NCBI RefSeq assembly: GCF_007833165.1 | Contig: NZ_VOBQ01000004.1 | Span: 372,001 to 436,000 of the forward strand | Direction of reading: 5' to 3' | Length of the DNA: 64,000 nucleotides | Source: Caenimonas sedimenti | GTDB lineage: Bacteria; Pseudomonadota; Gammaproteobacteria; Burkholderiales; Burkholderiaceae_C | Shown: in pieces, positions 43,531-51,122 of the stretch | Position numbering within the stretch: position 1 is the stretch's first letter | Layout of the letters: each line of letters begins with the position of its first letter | Translations under genes and position numbers: made by a program | The notes under the pieces: model-generated | Seen by the model: only the letters and a program-made list of their open reading frames with translations | Told to the model about the DNA's origin: nothing | The model's database searches: none

Positions 43531-44358
43531 TTGACGCCAGACGGACACCTCGAACACCCAACCATGAATGCCCGCGTGAACAGCCCGGCTGACCTGACCC
43601 TGTCGGGGATCGGCAAGACCTTCGGCAGCGGCAGCGCGCAGACCGAGGCCTTGGCGGAGATCGAGTTGGAGGTGCGCGAAGGCGAATTCCTGGCCGTCGT
43701 GGGGCCCTCCGGCTGCGGCAAGTCCACGCTGCTGCAGATCGCGGCCGGCCTGGCGAGGCCAACCCGTGGCACCGTGCGTTTTCACGGCGAGGAGGTGACG
43801 CAACCGCCGCCGGGCATCGTCTACCTGTTCCAGCAGTACGGAAAGTCGCTGTTCCCCTGGCGCACCGTGCTCGACAACGTGGCCTTCGCGGTGGAGCACC
43901 GGCCTGGCATGAGCCGTGCCCGGGCCCGCGACAGCAGCCGGACCTACCTCGACATGGTCGGGCTCGCCGCTTTCGCCGGGCACTTTCCGGCGCAGCTGTC
44001 GGGCGGCATGCAGCAGCGCGTGACGATCGCGCGCGCCCTGGCCGCGCAGCCGCGGGTGCTGTTGATGGACGAACCTTTCAGCTCGGTCGATGCGCTCACG
44101 CGGCTCGAACTGCACGCGCTCGTGCAGAACCTCTGGCAGAAGCACGGGTTCACCGCGGTGCTCGTCACGCACGATGCGGACGAAGCGATCTTCCTGGCCG
44201 ACCGCATCGCGGTGCTCTCGGCCCGGCCGGCACGCGTGGTCCGCATGCTGGAGACCGGGCTGCCACGGCCGCGCGACCGCCTGGAGACGCCGCAGATACC
44301 ACGCTACCTGGACCTGCGGCACGAGCTGCTCGCGATGCTCCTGGGGCACGGCGCATGA
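43531..44358 (+). CDS. ABC importer ATPase, nitrate/sulfonate/NMT1 type
   Basis: The ABC ATPase has Walker A VGPSGCGKSTLL, Q-loop FQQYGKSLFPWRTVLDNV, signature LSGGMQQRVTIARAL, Walker B VLLMDEPFSSVD and H-loop LVTHDADEAIFLA. The LFPWRTVLDNV segment is typical of SsuB/TauB/ThiZ-type importers. Two starts are possible: TTG 43531, which has GAGAGG five bases upstream (275 residues), and ATG 43564 (264 residues). It overlaps the permease start by 4 bases (ATGA). It energises uptake of the ligand bound by the receptor at 45186. Confidence 0.92.
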   Translation: MTPDGHLEHPTMNARVNSPADLTLSGIGKTFGSGSAQTEALAEIELEVREGEFLAVVGPSGCGKSTLLQIAAGLARPTRGTVRFHGEEVTQPPPGIVYLFQQYGKSLFPWRTVLDNVAFAVEHRPGMSRARARDSSRTYLDMVGLAAFAGHFPAQLSGGMQQRVTIARALAAQPRVLLMDEPFSSVDALTRLELHALVQNLWQKHGFTAVLVTHDADEAIFLADRIAVLSARPARVVRMLETGLPRPRDRLETPQIPRYLDLRHELLAMLLGHGA

Positions 44359-45134
44359 GCGGGGCGCCTCCAGCCCGTCGGCTGCAGGCGTGGCTCGGCC
44401 CGGGCGTGCTCTTGTCGCTGTTGCTGCTGCTGGAGCTCGCCACGCGCAGCGGCTGGGTCAACGCCGTGCTGGTGCCGCCGCCGACGGTCGTGGCGCAACG
44501 GGTCTTCACGGTCGTGACAGCGGGCAAACTCTTCGAACCTCTGGGCCGCACCATGTACTTGCTGGCGGTCGCCTATGCGATCGGCTGCGTGCTGGCGATC
44601 GTCCTGGGCGTGCTCATGGGGCGGTTCCGCCCCGTGCACGGCCTGCTCGAACCGCTCGTCGAAGTCCTGCGCCCGCTACCCAAGCCCGCATTGCTGCCGC
44701 CGCTGATGCTGTTCCTGGGCCTGGGCGACACCATGAAGATCACGGCAGTCGCGCTGGGGGTGTTTTTCCCGGTGCTGATCAACACCATCCAGGGCGTGCG
44801 CGGCGTCGATCCGGTGCTGGTGGACGTCGCGCGCACGTTCCAGCACTCGCGTGCGGCGCTGCTGTGGAAGGTGGTGCTGCCCTCGGCCATGCCGCTTGTT
44901 CTCGCGGGAATGCGCATCGGCCTCGGCATCGCGCTGGTGTTGGTGGTGATCGCCGAGATGATGGCCGGCACCGGCGGCATCGGGTACCTGATCATCGATC
45001 TGCAGCGTTCGTTCCGCGTGGTCGACATGTACGCCTGGGTCGTGATCCTCGCGGTGCTGGGCTATGCGCTCAACGAGGTGTTCGTGCGCATCGAGCGGCG
45101 CGCCATCCACTGGTCCGGCGCGCGCGCCGGCTGA
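44355..45134 (+). CDS. ABC transporter permease, first of two
   Basis: The 259-residue inner-membrane permease has six helices and the EAA loop DPVLVDVARTFQHSRAALLWKVVLPSAMPLVLAGMRIGLG, as in SsuC/TauC-type transporters. Its ATG overlaps the ATPase stop. A second, different permease is encoded after the amidohydrolase at 47792, so the membrane channel may be a heterodimer. Confidence 0.92.
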   Translation: MSGAPPARRLQAWLGPGVLLSLLLLLELATRSGWVNAVLVPPPTVVAQRVFTVVTAGKLFEPLGRTMYLLAVAYAIGCVLAIVLGVLMGRFRPVHGLLEPLVEVLRPLPKPALLPPLMLFLGLGDTMKITAVALGVFFPVLINTIQGVRGVDPVLVDVARTFQHSRAALLWKVVLPSAMPLVLAGMRIGLGIALVLVVIAEMMAGTGGIGYLIIDLQRSFRVVDMYAWVVILAVLGYALNEVFVRIERRAIHWSGARAG

Positions 45135-45185
45135 AATCAGTCATCGGAAATCCACTTGCCCCACAACCCATCAGGAGAAGACGCG

Positions 45186-46157
45186 ATGAACAACCTCCCC
45201 CTGCGCCGGCGGACCGTCGCCGCCACCATGGCCGCCACCGCACTCGGCCTGGCCACGCCGCTCGTGCGCGCCCAGGTCACCAAGGTCCGGGTCAGCACCA
45301 TTCCCATCATCGACATCGCCCCGCTGCAGGTCGCGATCGCCAAGGGCTACTTCACCGCCGAGGGCATCGAGGTGGACACGACGCCCACGCAAGGCGGCGC
45401 CGCCGGCATTCCCGCGCTGGCCGCGGGACAGGTGCAAGTCGTCTTCAGCAACGTGGTCTCGATCATCCAGGCCGCCAAGCAGGGGCTGGGCCTCCAGATC
45501 ATCGCGCCGGCCAGCACCACGGGCGACGCGCCGCCGGACCAGGCGGCGCTGATCGCGAAAAAGGGCAGCCCCTTCAAGACCGGAAAGGACTTCGAAGGCA
45601 AGCGGATCGCGGTCAACACCCGCAACAACATCATCTGGCTGTATGCGCGCGCCTGGGTGCGCGCGACCGGCGGCAACCCCGACGCGGTCACGTACCTCGA
45701 GGTGCCGTTCCCGCAGATGGTGGACGCCGTGCGCGGGGATCGCGCCGATGCGGCCTTCGCCGTCGAGCCTTTCGTCTCCGGCGGTGTCGCCGCCGACATG
45801 CAGGTGGTCGGTTACCCCTACACCCAGGTGCAAAAGCGCTTGCCGGCCGCGCAGTATGCGGCGAGCAAGAGCTACATCGAACAGAACCCCAAGGTGATCG
45901 AGGGCTGGGTGCGCGCCTACCAGAAGGGGGTGGACTGGGTGAACCTGAACCTGAAGTCCGAAGAGCTCCTGAACATCATCTCCGGCTACACCCGCATGCC
46001 GCCGCAGTTGATCGCCAAGCTGGGGGTGACCGCGTACGAGAAGGCCGTGGACCCGGCCGCACTGGTTCCCGTGGTGGACCAGATGCGGCGCAATGGCCTG
46101 CTGGAGGGGGAGTTCGACCCGAAGTCCATCCTCCACCGCACGGCCCTCAAGGCCTGA
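45186..46157 (+). CDS. ABC substrate-binding protein, NMT1/THI5-like
   Basis: The 323-residue periplasmic receptor has a Tat-like or long signal (RRRTVAATMAATALGLATPLVRAQ) and the NMT1/SsuA fold: VRVSTIPIIDIAPLQVAIAKGYFTAEGIEV, then PALAAGQVQVVFSNVVSI and FEGKRIAVNTRNNIIWL. The start ATG has GGAG about ten bases upstream. NMT1-like receptors bind pyrimidine precursors of thiamine, sulfonates or related compounds. The ligand is not determined by sequence, but the nearby thiamine riboswitch is suggestive. Confidence 0.9.
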   Translation: MNNLPLRRRTVAATMAATALGLATPLVRAQVTKVRVSTIPIIDIAPLQVAIAKGYFTAEGIEVDTTPTQGGAAGIPALAAGQVQVVFSNVVSIIQAAKQGLGLQIIAPASTTGDAPPDQAALIAKKGSPFKTGKDFEGKRIAVNTRNNIIWLYARAWVRATGGNPDAVTYLEVPFPQMVDAVRGDRADAAFAVEPFVSGGVAADMQVVGYPYTQVQKRLPAAQYAASKSYIEQNPKVIEGWVRAYQKGVDWVNLNLKSEELLNIISGYTRMPPQLIAKLGVTAYEKAVDPAALVPVVDQMRRNGLLEGEFDPKSILHRTALKA

Positions 46158-46170
46158 AGCCGAGGCGCCC

Positions 46171-47787
46171 ATGACGACGCAGGAAGAGGTGCTGGTCACC
46201 GGGGACATCGTCACGATGGATCGGGACCGGCCGCGCGCCCAGGCCTTGGCGGTCCGCGGCGGCCGCATCGTGGCGGTCGGCACCCTTGACGAAGCGCGGG
46301 CCGCGCTGGGCCCGGCTCCGCGCGAGGTGCGCTACGGCGAAGGCACGGTGGTGCCCGGGCTGATCGACACGCACAACCACATGCAGTGGACCGCGATCCA
46401 GACGCGCCTGGTCGACCTCGCGCCGGCCCGCTCGATCGCCGACGTGCAAGAGGCCGTGCGCGCCTATGCGCAGCGCAACCCGGACAAGCCCTGGATCATG
46501 AGCGGCAGCGGCTGGCATGTGGTAAGCCTGCGCGAGGGCCGCTACCCGACGCGGCAGGAACTCGATGCCGTGTGCGCGGACCGGCCGGTCTACCTGCCGC
46601 GCGTGGGCCATGCGGCCGTCGCCAACACGCTGGCATTGAAAATGGCCGGCATCGCGCGCGAAACGCCCGATCCGCCGGGCGGCCGCTTCGAGCGCGAACC
46701 GGACGGGCATCCCAATGGTGTGCTCCTCGAGCCGTCCGCGTTCGAACAGGTGGCGCGCCTCGTCCCGCCCCTCTCCCTGGAGGAGCAGGCCGACGCCTTG
46801 CGCGAGATGCAGCGCGCGTACCACGCGGCCGGCCTCACCGGCATCATGGACCCGGGCATCTCGCCGGAGATGATGCGGCTGTACCAGCTGCTGTGGCGGC
46901 GCGGCGAGCTCACGATCCGTTCGGTGGTGATGCCGCTGGCGGACTCCAGCCTGCCGCTGGAGGTGAACCTGGCCAGCATCACCCATGCCTGGCCCACCAC
47001 GGGCTTCGGTGACGCCCGTCTCAAGCTCGGTGGAGTGAAGCTCTTCCTGGACGGCGGAGCGTCACTGGGCACGGCGCTGATGCGCGAACCCTATCCCGAC
47101 GAGCGCTGCAACTGCGGCATCCAGGTGACGCCGACGGAGTCGTTCCGGCAGATCGCCTGGGCCTGCGCGAAGCAGGGCTGGTCGCTCGGCGTGCACGTGG
47201 TGGGCGGCAAGGCGATCGACATCGCGCTGGAGGTGTTCGCCGAGATCGACCAGGAGATCCCGCTCAAGCCGCTGCGCTTCAGTCTGATCCACGCCTACCT
47301 GTGGCCGGAGGCGCGCAACATCCGCGAGGCCGCGCGCATGGGCATCACGGTGGCGACGCAGTGCTCGATGCAGTACACCTTCGGGCCGCTGCTGGTGAAG
47401 CGCTTCGGCACGGCACTGATGGCGACCGCCACGCCCGTGCGCAGCTGGATCGATGGCGGCGTCGTGGTGGGCGGCGGCTCCGACTCGCCCGTCACCCCGT
47501 ACCAGCCTCTGCTGGGGCTGTGGCAGGCGCGCACCCGCCACATCGCGGGTACCGACGAACCCGTGGGACGCCTGCAGGCTGTGTCCGGCGAGGAGGCACT
47601 GGCGCTCTACACACGGGACGCCGCCTACGTGAGCTTCAGCGAGCACGAGCGCGGCGTGCTGCGGCCCGGCCTGCTGGCTGACTGGACGGTGCTGTCGGTC
47701 GACCCCGTCACCTGCGACCCGGAGGCCCTGCGCGGCGCGCGCGTGCTGGCGACCGCGGTGGATGGCCGCGTGGTGCACGAGGCCTGA
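46171..47787 (+). CDS. Amidohydrolase, YtcJ-like (Amidohydro_3)
   Basis: The 538-residue metal hydrolase has the metal motif DTHNHMQW (HxH), KLFLDGGASLG with the conserved carbamyl/Lys region, HVVGGKAIDIAL, FSLIHAYLWPE and the late Asp in GGGSDSPVTPY. It has no signal peptide, so it acts in the cytoplasm. The family cleaves N-formyl, amide or cyclic imide bonds. Its place inside the importer operon suggests it hydrolyses the imported compound. The ATG at 46171 follows CGAGG. Confidence 0.9.
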   Translation: MTTQEEVLVTGDIVTMDRDRPRAQALAVRGGRIVAVGTLDEARAALGPAPREVRYGEGTVVPGLIDTHNHMQWTAIQTRLVDLAPARSIADVQEAVRAYAQRNPDKPWIMSGSGWHVVSLREGRYPTRQELDAVCADRPVYLPRVGHAAVANTLALKMAGIARETPDPPGGRFEREPDGHPNGVLLEPSAFEQVARLVPPLSLEEQADALREMQRAYHAAGLTGIMDPGISPEMMRLYQLLWRRGELTIRSVVMPLADSSLPLEVNLASITHAWPTTGFGDARLKLGGVKLFLDGGASLGTALMREPYPDERCNCGIQVTPTESFRQIAWACAKQGWSLGVHVVGGKAIDIALEVFAEIDQEIPLKPLRFSLIHAYLWPEARNIREAARMGITVATQCSMQYTFGPLLVKRFGTALMATATPVRSWIDGGVVVGGGSDSPVTPYQPLLGLWQARTRHIAGTDEPVGRLQAVSGEEALALYTRDAAYVSFSEHERGVLRPGLLADWTVLSVDPVTCDPEALRGARVLATAVDGRVVHEA

Positions 47788-47791
47788 CTCC

Positions 47792-48553
47792 ATGCGCGCC
47801 CTCCCGCACCGGTTCTGGGGCGTGCTGCTGCTCGTGCTCCTGCTCGTGCTCTGGCAGGTCACCGCCTTGTGCTGCGTGGCCAGCACCAACTGGCCGCCTG
47901 TCACGGAAATCCTCAAGGCGGTCGCGACCGGGCTGGTCAACGGCGAGCTGGCGCAGGTGTTCGGCTCCACCTTGTGGCGCATGGCCGCGGGCTTCGCGAT
48001 CGGTTCGGCGGCGGGGGTGCTGCTCGGGATCGCGATGGCAACCCTCCCGCTCGCGGACGCCGCGCTGCGTCCGCTCGTCGAGCTGCTGCGTCCCATTCCG
48101 ATGCCGGCCATCGTGCCACCGCTGATCCTGCTGCTGGGCATCGATCACGCGATGAAGGTGTTCACGGTGTCGTTCGCATGCTTCTTCCCGGTGCTGGTGA
48201 ACACGGTGGCTGGCGTGCGCGCGGTGGACCCGACCGCCCTCGACGTCGCGCGCACCTTCCAGGTCGGCCGGCTGCGGACGCTGACGTCGGTGGTGCTGCC
48301 GGCCAGCCTGCCCTTCATCCTGGCGGGCATGCGCACGAGTCTCGCGCTGGCGCTCATCGTCAGCGTGGTCGCGGAGATGATCGCGGGCTCCCAGGGCATC
48401 GGCTACTACATCATGACCATGCAGTACGCCATGCGGCCGAGCGACATGTACGCCGCGATCTTCCTGCTCGCGGCGCTGGGCTACAGCTTGAATCTCGCGC
48501 TGCTCGCGATCGAGCACCGCGTGCTGCACTGGTGGCGGCGCGGGGAGGACTGA
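47792..48553 (+). CDS. ABC transporter permease, second of two
   Basis: The 253-residue permease has six helices and the EAA loop DPTALDVARTFQVGRLRTLTSVVLPASLPFILAGMRTSLA. It starts at ATG 47792, four bases after the amidohydrolase stop, and ends the operon. It is homologous to but clearly different from the permease at 44355, so the transporter probably has two distinct membrane subunits. The convergent thiamine-binding gene begins after 18 bases. Confidence 0.9.
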   Translation: MRALPHRFWGVLLLVLLLVLWQVTALCCVASTNWPPVTEILKAVATGLVNGELAQVFGSTLWRMAAGFAIGSAAGVLLGIAMATLPLADAALRPLVELLRPIPMPAIVPPLILLLGIDHAMKVFTVSFACFFPVLVNTVAGVRAVDPTALDVARTFQVGRLRTLTSVVLPASLPFILAGMRTSLALALIVSVVAEMIAGSQGIGYYIMTMQYAMRPSDMYAAIFLLAALGYSLNLALLAIEHRVLHWWRRGED

Positions 48554-48571
48554 ACCCGCGCGCGCCTCAAG

Positions 48572-49009
48572 TCAGTTGCGGAACTTGCGCACCAGGTCTT
48601 CGACGCGCGGCCCGCCCGCCTGGGCCCCGCCGGACACCTTGATGATGCTCAGCGTGCGCTCGGCGCCGGCCTGGAGCGTGGCCTCGTGGACGGCTTGCAG
48701 CAGCGGCCAGATCTTCTCGGGCGGGCCTTCGACCACGGTGCCCAGGCCGTGCACCTCGTAGCGCAGTCCCGAGGCCTGGATGACGGCGATGGCGGCGTCA
48801 ACGTGCTTGTAGCGGTCGTCTGCCGTGCCGACCGGCCGGGGGATGACCTGGATTTCGGCCAGCATGTGCCGGCCGGGGTCCGCGGCCGGCGCCGCGGCGG
48901 ATGCCGCCGGTGGCGGCTGTTGGGCCCAGGCCGCGCCGCCCAGAAGAAGCGGCAGCGCCAGCAGCGAGGCGCGAAAAAGGCGGGAATGCGAAGACGATGG
49001 ATGTGCCAT
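48572..49009 (-). CDS. MTH1187-family thiamine-binding protein with signal peptide
   Basis: The 145-residue product has a C-terminal Thiamine_BP/MTH1187 domain (about 51-145: LAEIQVIPRPVGTADD, AIAVIQASGLRYEVHGLGTVVEG, ERTLSIIKVSGG). MTH1187 proteins are normally small cytoplasmic proteins of about 100 residues. This one adds an N-terminal signal peptide ending AAWAQ and a Pro/Ala linker, so it is predicted to be exported. It follows a TPP riboswitch, so expression should fall when thiamine is abundant. It is convergent with the ABC operon. The start at 49009 is the best fit, but no strong ribosome-binding site precedes it. Confidence 0.82.
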   Translation of the reverse strand: MAHPSSSHSRLFRASLLALPLLLGGAAWAQQPPPAASAAAPAADPGRHMLAEIQVIPRPVGTADDRYKHVDAAIAVIQASGLRYEVHGLGTVVEGPPEKIWPLLQAVHEATLQAGAERTLSIIKVSGGAQAGGPRVEDLVRKFRN

Positions 49010-49053
49010 TTGCGACTCATGCAGATGGCAGGTCGGCGAGCGTTCGGGGCCGC

Positions 49054-49084
49054 CCTGCCGGTGCGAGAAGAGAAAGCCGGCAGG
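49054..49084 (-). promoter_or_regulatory. Expression-platform hairpin of the TPP riboswitch
   Basis: CCTGCCGG (49054-49061) pairs with CCGGCAGG (49077-49084), forming a hairpin between the aptamer and the thiamine-binding gene. No T run follows on the minus strand, so it probably acts on translation or as a pausing element rather than as a classical terminator. Confidence 0.5.
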
Positions 49085-49093
49085 CCCTTCGAA

Positions 49094-49181
49094 CGTGCTT
49101 CCCTGCGCGAGGATTACCTCAATCAGGTTCAAAGGGACTCTCTCAGTCAGCGCGCCTTGCGGCCTGCCAACACCCCCAGCG
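49094..49181 (-). promoter_or_regulatory. TPP riboswitch (THI element)
   Basis: On the minus strand the sequence reads CGCTGGGGGTGTTGG, then CTGAGA (49146-49141), CCTTTGAACCTGAT (49135-49122), GGTAAT (49118-49113) and CGCGCAGGGAAG. These are the conserved blocks of the TPP aptamer, in the right order and spacing. Its gene is the MTH1187-type thiamine-binding protein downstream. It should repress that gene when TPP is high. Confidence 0.93.
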
Positions 49182-49327
49182 GTTGACCTCATCGGCAGCG
49201 GCGCTGCCGGCGTGGCGACCGCGATTGTATAGAACTGCCTACAGCCATGGCGCTGCGGACGCGCTAAGTTGGATGAGTTCGGGCGCGTGCGCTTCAGCGC
49301 GTCCCGCATCCAACTCAGGAGACAGAC
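49182..49327. promoter_or_regulatory. Divergent promoter region between riboswitch and hemerythrin gene
   Basis: This gap must hold promoters for both the thiamine-binding gene (minus) and hemerythrin (plus). It contains an inverted repeat AGTTGGATG (49267-49275) / CATCCAACT (49307-49315) that folds a 5' leader hairpin just before the AGGAGA ribosome-binding site (49317-49322) of hemerythrin. No clear -35/-10 box was identified. Confidence 0.55.
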
Positions 49328-49765
49328 ATGGCCCAGGACGCAATCGCCTTGCTCGAATCAGACCATCACCGCGTGGAAGAGCTCTTCCGCGAGTACAAGT
49401 CGGCGGGCGATCCCTCGGCGAAGTTCGACCTGGCGCAGGTCATCTGCATGGAACTCACCTTGCACACCATGGTGGAGGAAGAGATCTTCTATCCCGCCTT
49501 CGCCCGGGCCACGGGCGATGAGGAGATGCTCGAGCACGCGCTCAAGGAGCATCAGGAAGTGAAGGACCTCATTGCCCGCGTGCCCGCGGCCGAAAACCTC
49601 GACGGCGTGGTCGAGGCGATCAAGCAGCACACCTTGCACCACATCGAGGAAGAGCGCCGGGGCATGTTCGCCAAGGCCCGGGCCTCCGGCATGGAGCTGG
49701 CCACGCTGGGCGGCCGGATCCAGACACGGCGCGCCGAGGTGGCGGAGACGGTGCAGAACGCCTGA
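49328..49765 (+). CDS. Hemerythrin-like diiron protein
   Basis: The 145-residue four-helix protein has the hemerythrin ligand set: SDHHRVEELF, LHTMVEEEIFYP, LKEHQEVKDLI and HTLHHIEEERRG, which supply the His and Glu/Asp ligands for two irons. Proteins of this type bind O2, NO or scavenge iron. The ATG has AGGAGA seven bases upstream after a leader hairpin. An 82-residue gene follows 40 bases later and is probably co-transcribed. Confidence 0.93.
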   Translation: MAQDAIALLESDHHRVEELFREYKSAGDPSAKFDLAQVICMELTLHTMVEEEIFYPAFARATGDEEMLEHALKEHQEVKDLIARVPAAENLDGVVEAIKQHTLHHIEEERRGMFAKARASGMELATLGGRIQTRRAEVAETVQNA

Positions 49766-49805
49766 GCTGGAACGCTCCCATTCATCAACGACGAAAGGCC
49801 AGACC

Positions 49806-50054
49806 ATGCAAGAAAAATCCAGCGACCCGCATCCCCTCAGCGACCTCGCCTATGACTGGATCACGCTGATGCAGAACAAGGCGCAGGCCTTGCTTGCCTA
49901 CGACCAGTACATCAAGGATGCGGAAGCCGCAGGCTCCGCCGAATGCGCCGCGTTCTTCCGCAAGGTGCACGACTCGGACAAGGCGCAGCTGGCGGAAGCC
50001 AAGCAGCACCTGGTGGCCGTCCTGCAGGGGAAGATGGGCTCGAAGTCCAGCTGA
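49806..50054 (+). CDS. Small conserved protein beside hemerythrin
   Basis: This 82-residue soluble protein (QEKSSDPHPLSDLAYDWITLMQNKAQALLAYDQYIKDAEAAGSAECAAFFRKVHDSDKAQLAEAKQHLVAVLQGK) is helical and has His/Asp/Glu-rich segments that recall ferritin-like or hemerythrin-like helices. No family is claimed. The start ATG follows AAGG. The pairing with hemerythrin suggests a shared iron or oxidative-stress role. Confidence 0.75.
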   Translation: MQEKSSDPHPLSDLAYDWITLMQNKAQALLAYDQYIKDAEAAGSAECAAFFRKVHDSDKAQLAEAKQHLVAVLQGKMGSKSS

Positions 50055-50098
50055 GCGTGTGAGCGGCTGCGGCGGCTCCGCAGCCAGCTCGCAAGCGG

Positions 50099-51019
50099 CT
50101 ACGACGACGTCCCTGCCGCGCCCGGAGCTTCGAGCGCCGCCTGCCAGAACTTGTCCGCCGCGCGGCCCACCAGCTGCCGCTCGCGATACAGGCGGATCTC
50201 CAGCGGCACGCGCCACTCTCGTGGCGCGGCTTCCACGAGCCTGCCGTCCCGCAAGTCGTCGACGATCAAGGACTGCGGCAGCCAGGCCAGCCCTCGTCCG
50301 TCCAGCACCATCGTCCGCAGGACGGATGCCAGATGGGCGATGAACACCGTCTCCGTCGGTACTTCCTCGAGCCGGGGCACGAGCACCGCGCGCAGGATGC
50401 GCCCCAGCCCCGAAGGCTCGGCATAGTGCAGGACCGACACCGGCCGCTCACTTCCGCGCAGGAAGTGGATCGGTGCTCCCGCGGCATCCGGCTTCGACAC
50501 CGTGAGTAGCGCGTCCGTGCCGACTTCGCAAGAGAGGTAGGCGTCCGTGTCGAGCAGGCCGGGCGCTTTCGGCTGCGCATGGCTGAGGACAAAGTGCACC
50601 TTGCTCTGCAGCATCAACGCCTCGCACTGCGCCAGGACGTCCGAGACGAGCTGGACCGGCCCGAGCGTCACCGTGGATTCCAGGTTGCGCAGCAACCGTG
50701 GCAGGAACGTGAACGAGAGCGCATGCGTGGCTGCAATGCGCAGCGTGACCGAGCTGGCGTCGGCGACCCGCCTCGCCTCGCCCGGAACGCGGGCCACGCG
50801 GGACACCAGATCCTGCGCGACCACGCGAAACCATTCGCCGGTCTCGGTGAGGCGTGCGGGCTGCGTGCTCCGGTCGAACAGGTCGGCACCGATCCACTCT
50901 TCCAGCGCGCGAATCCGGCGGCTGAATGCGGGCTGCGACGCGTGGCGCGCCTCCGCCGCCTGCGAGAAATGGCCGGTCGCCGCGAGTGCGAGGAAATCGT
51001 CCAGCCAGACCAGGTTCAT
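50099..51019 (-). CDS. LysR family regulator
   Basis: The 306-residue regulator has an N-terminal winged helix-turn-helix (WLDDFLALAATGHFSQAAEARHASQPAFSRRIRALEEWIG) and a type 2 periplasmic-binding-like effector domain. It is divergent from tarD with 103 bases between, the usual arrangement for LysR regulators and their target operons. The ligand is likely tartrate or a related hydroxy acid by context. The ATG at 51019 (MNLVWLDDF) is taken over an upstream in-frame ATG. Confidence 0.92.
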   Translation of the reverse strand: MNLVWLDDFLALAATGHFSQAAEARHASQPAFSRRIRALEEWIGADLFDRSTQPARLTETGEWFRVVAQDLVSRVARVPGEARRVADASSVTLRIAATHALSFTFLPRLLRNLESTVTLGPVQLVSDVLAQCEALMLQSKVHFVLSHAQPKAPGLLDTDAYLSCEVGTDALLTVSKPDAAGAPIHFLRGSERPVSVLHYAEPSGLGRILRAVLVPRLEEVPTETVFIAHLASVLRTMVLDGRGLAWLPQSLIVDDLRDGRLVEAAPREWRVPLEIRLYRERQLVGRAADKFWQAALEAPGAAGTSS

Positions 51020-51122
51020 GCGCGGTTCGTCCAGTGCATCAAGGCAGCCAAAAAGAACATTGGCCACAACAACGGCTGCTGCCGATCATGCGGCTTTCCA
51101 TCCAAAGCACTGCGCAGTTGCC

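Noticed and set aside
37088-49246. Shared GCCTACAG upstream of the Lys-rich gene (37091) and hemerythrin (49238)
   Set aside because: Eight bases in a GC-rich genome can recur by chance; distances to the starts differ.
51020-51122. Possible LysR binding site (GGCAGCC ... GGCTGC) in the tarD upstream gap
   Set aside because: Arms are short, spacing is irregular and no T-N11-A box was clear, so I do not list it.
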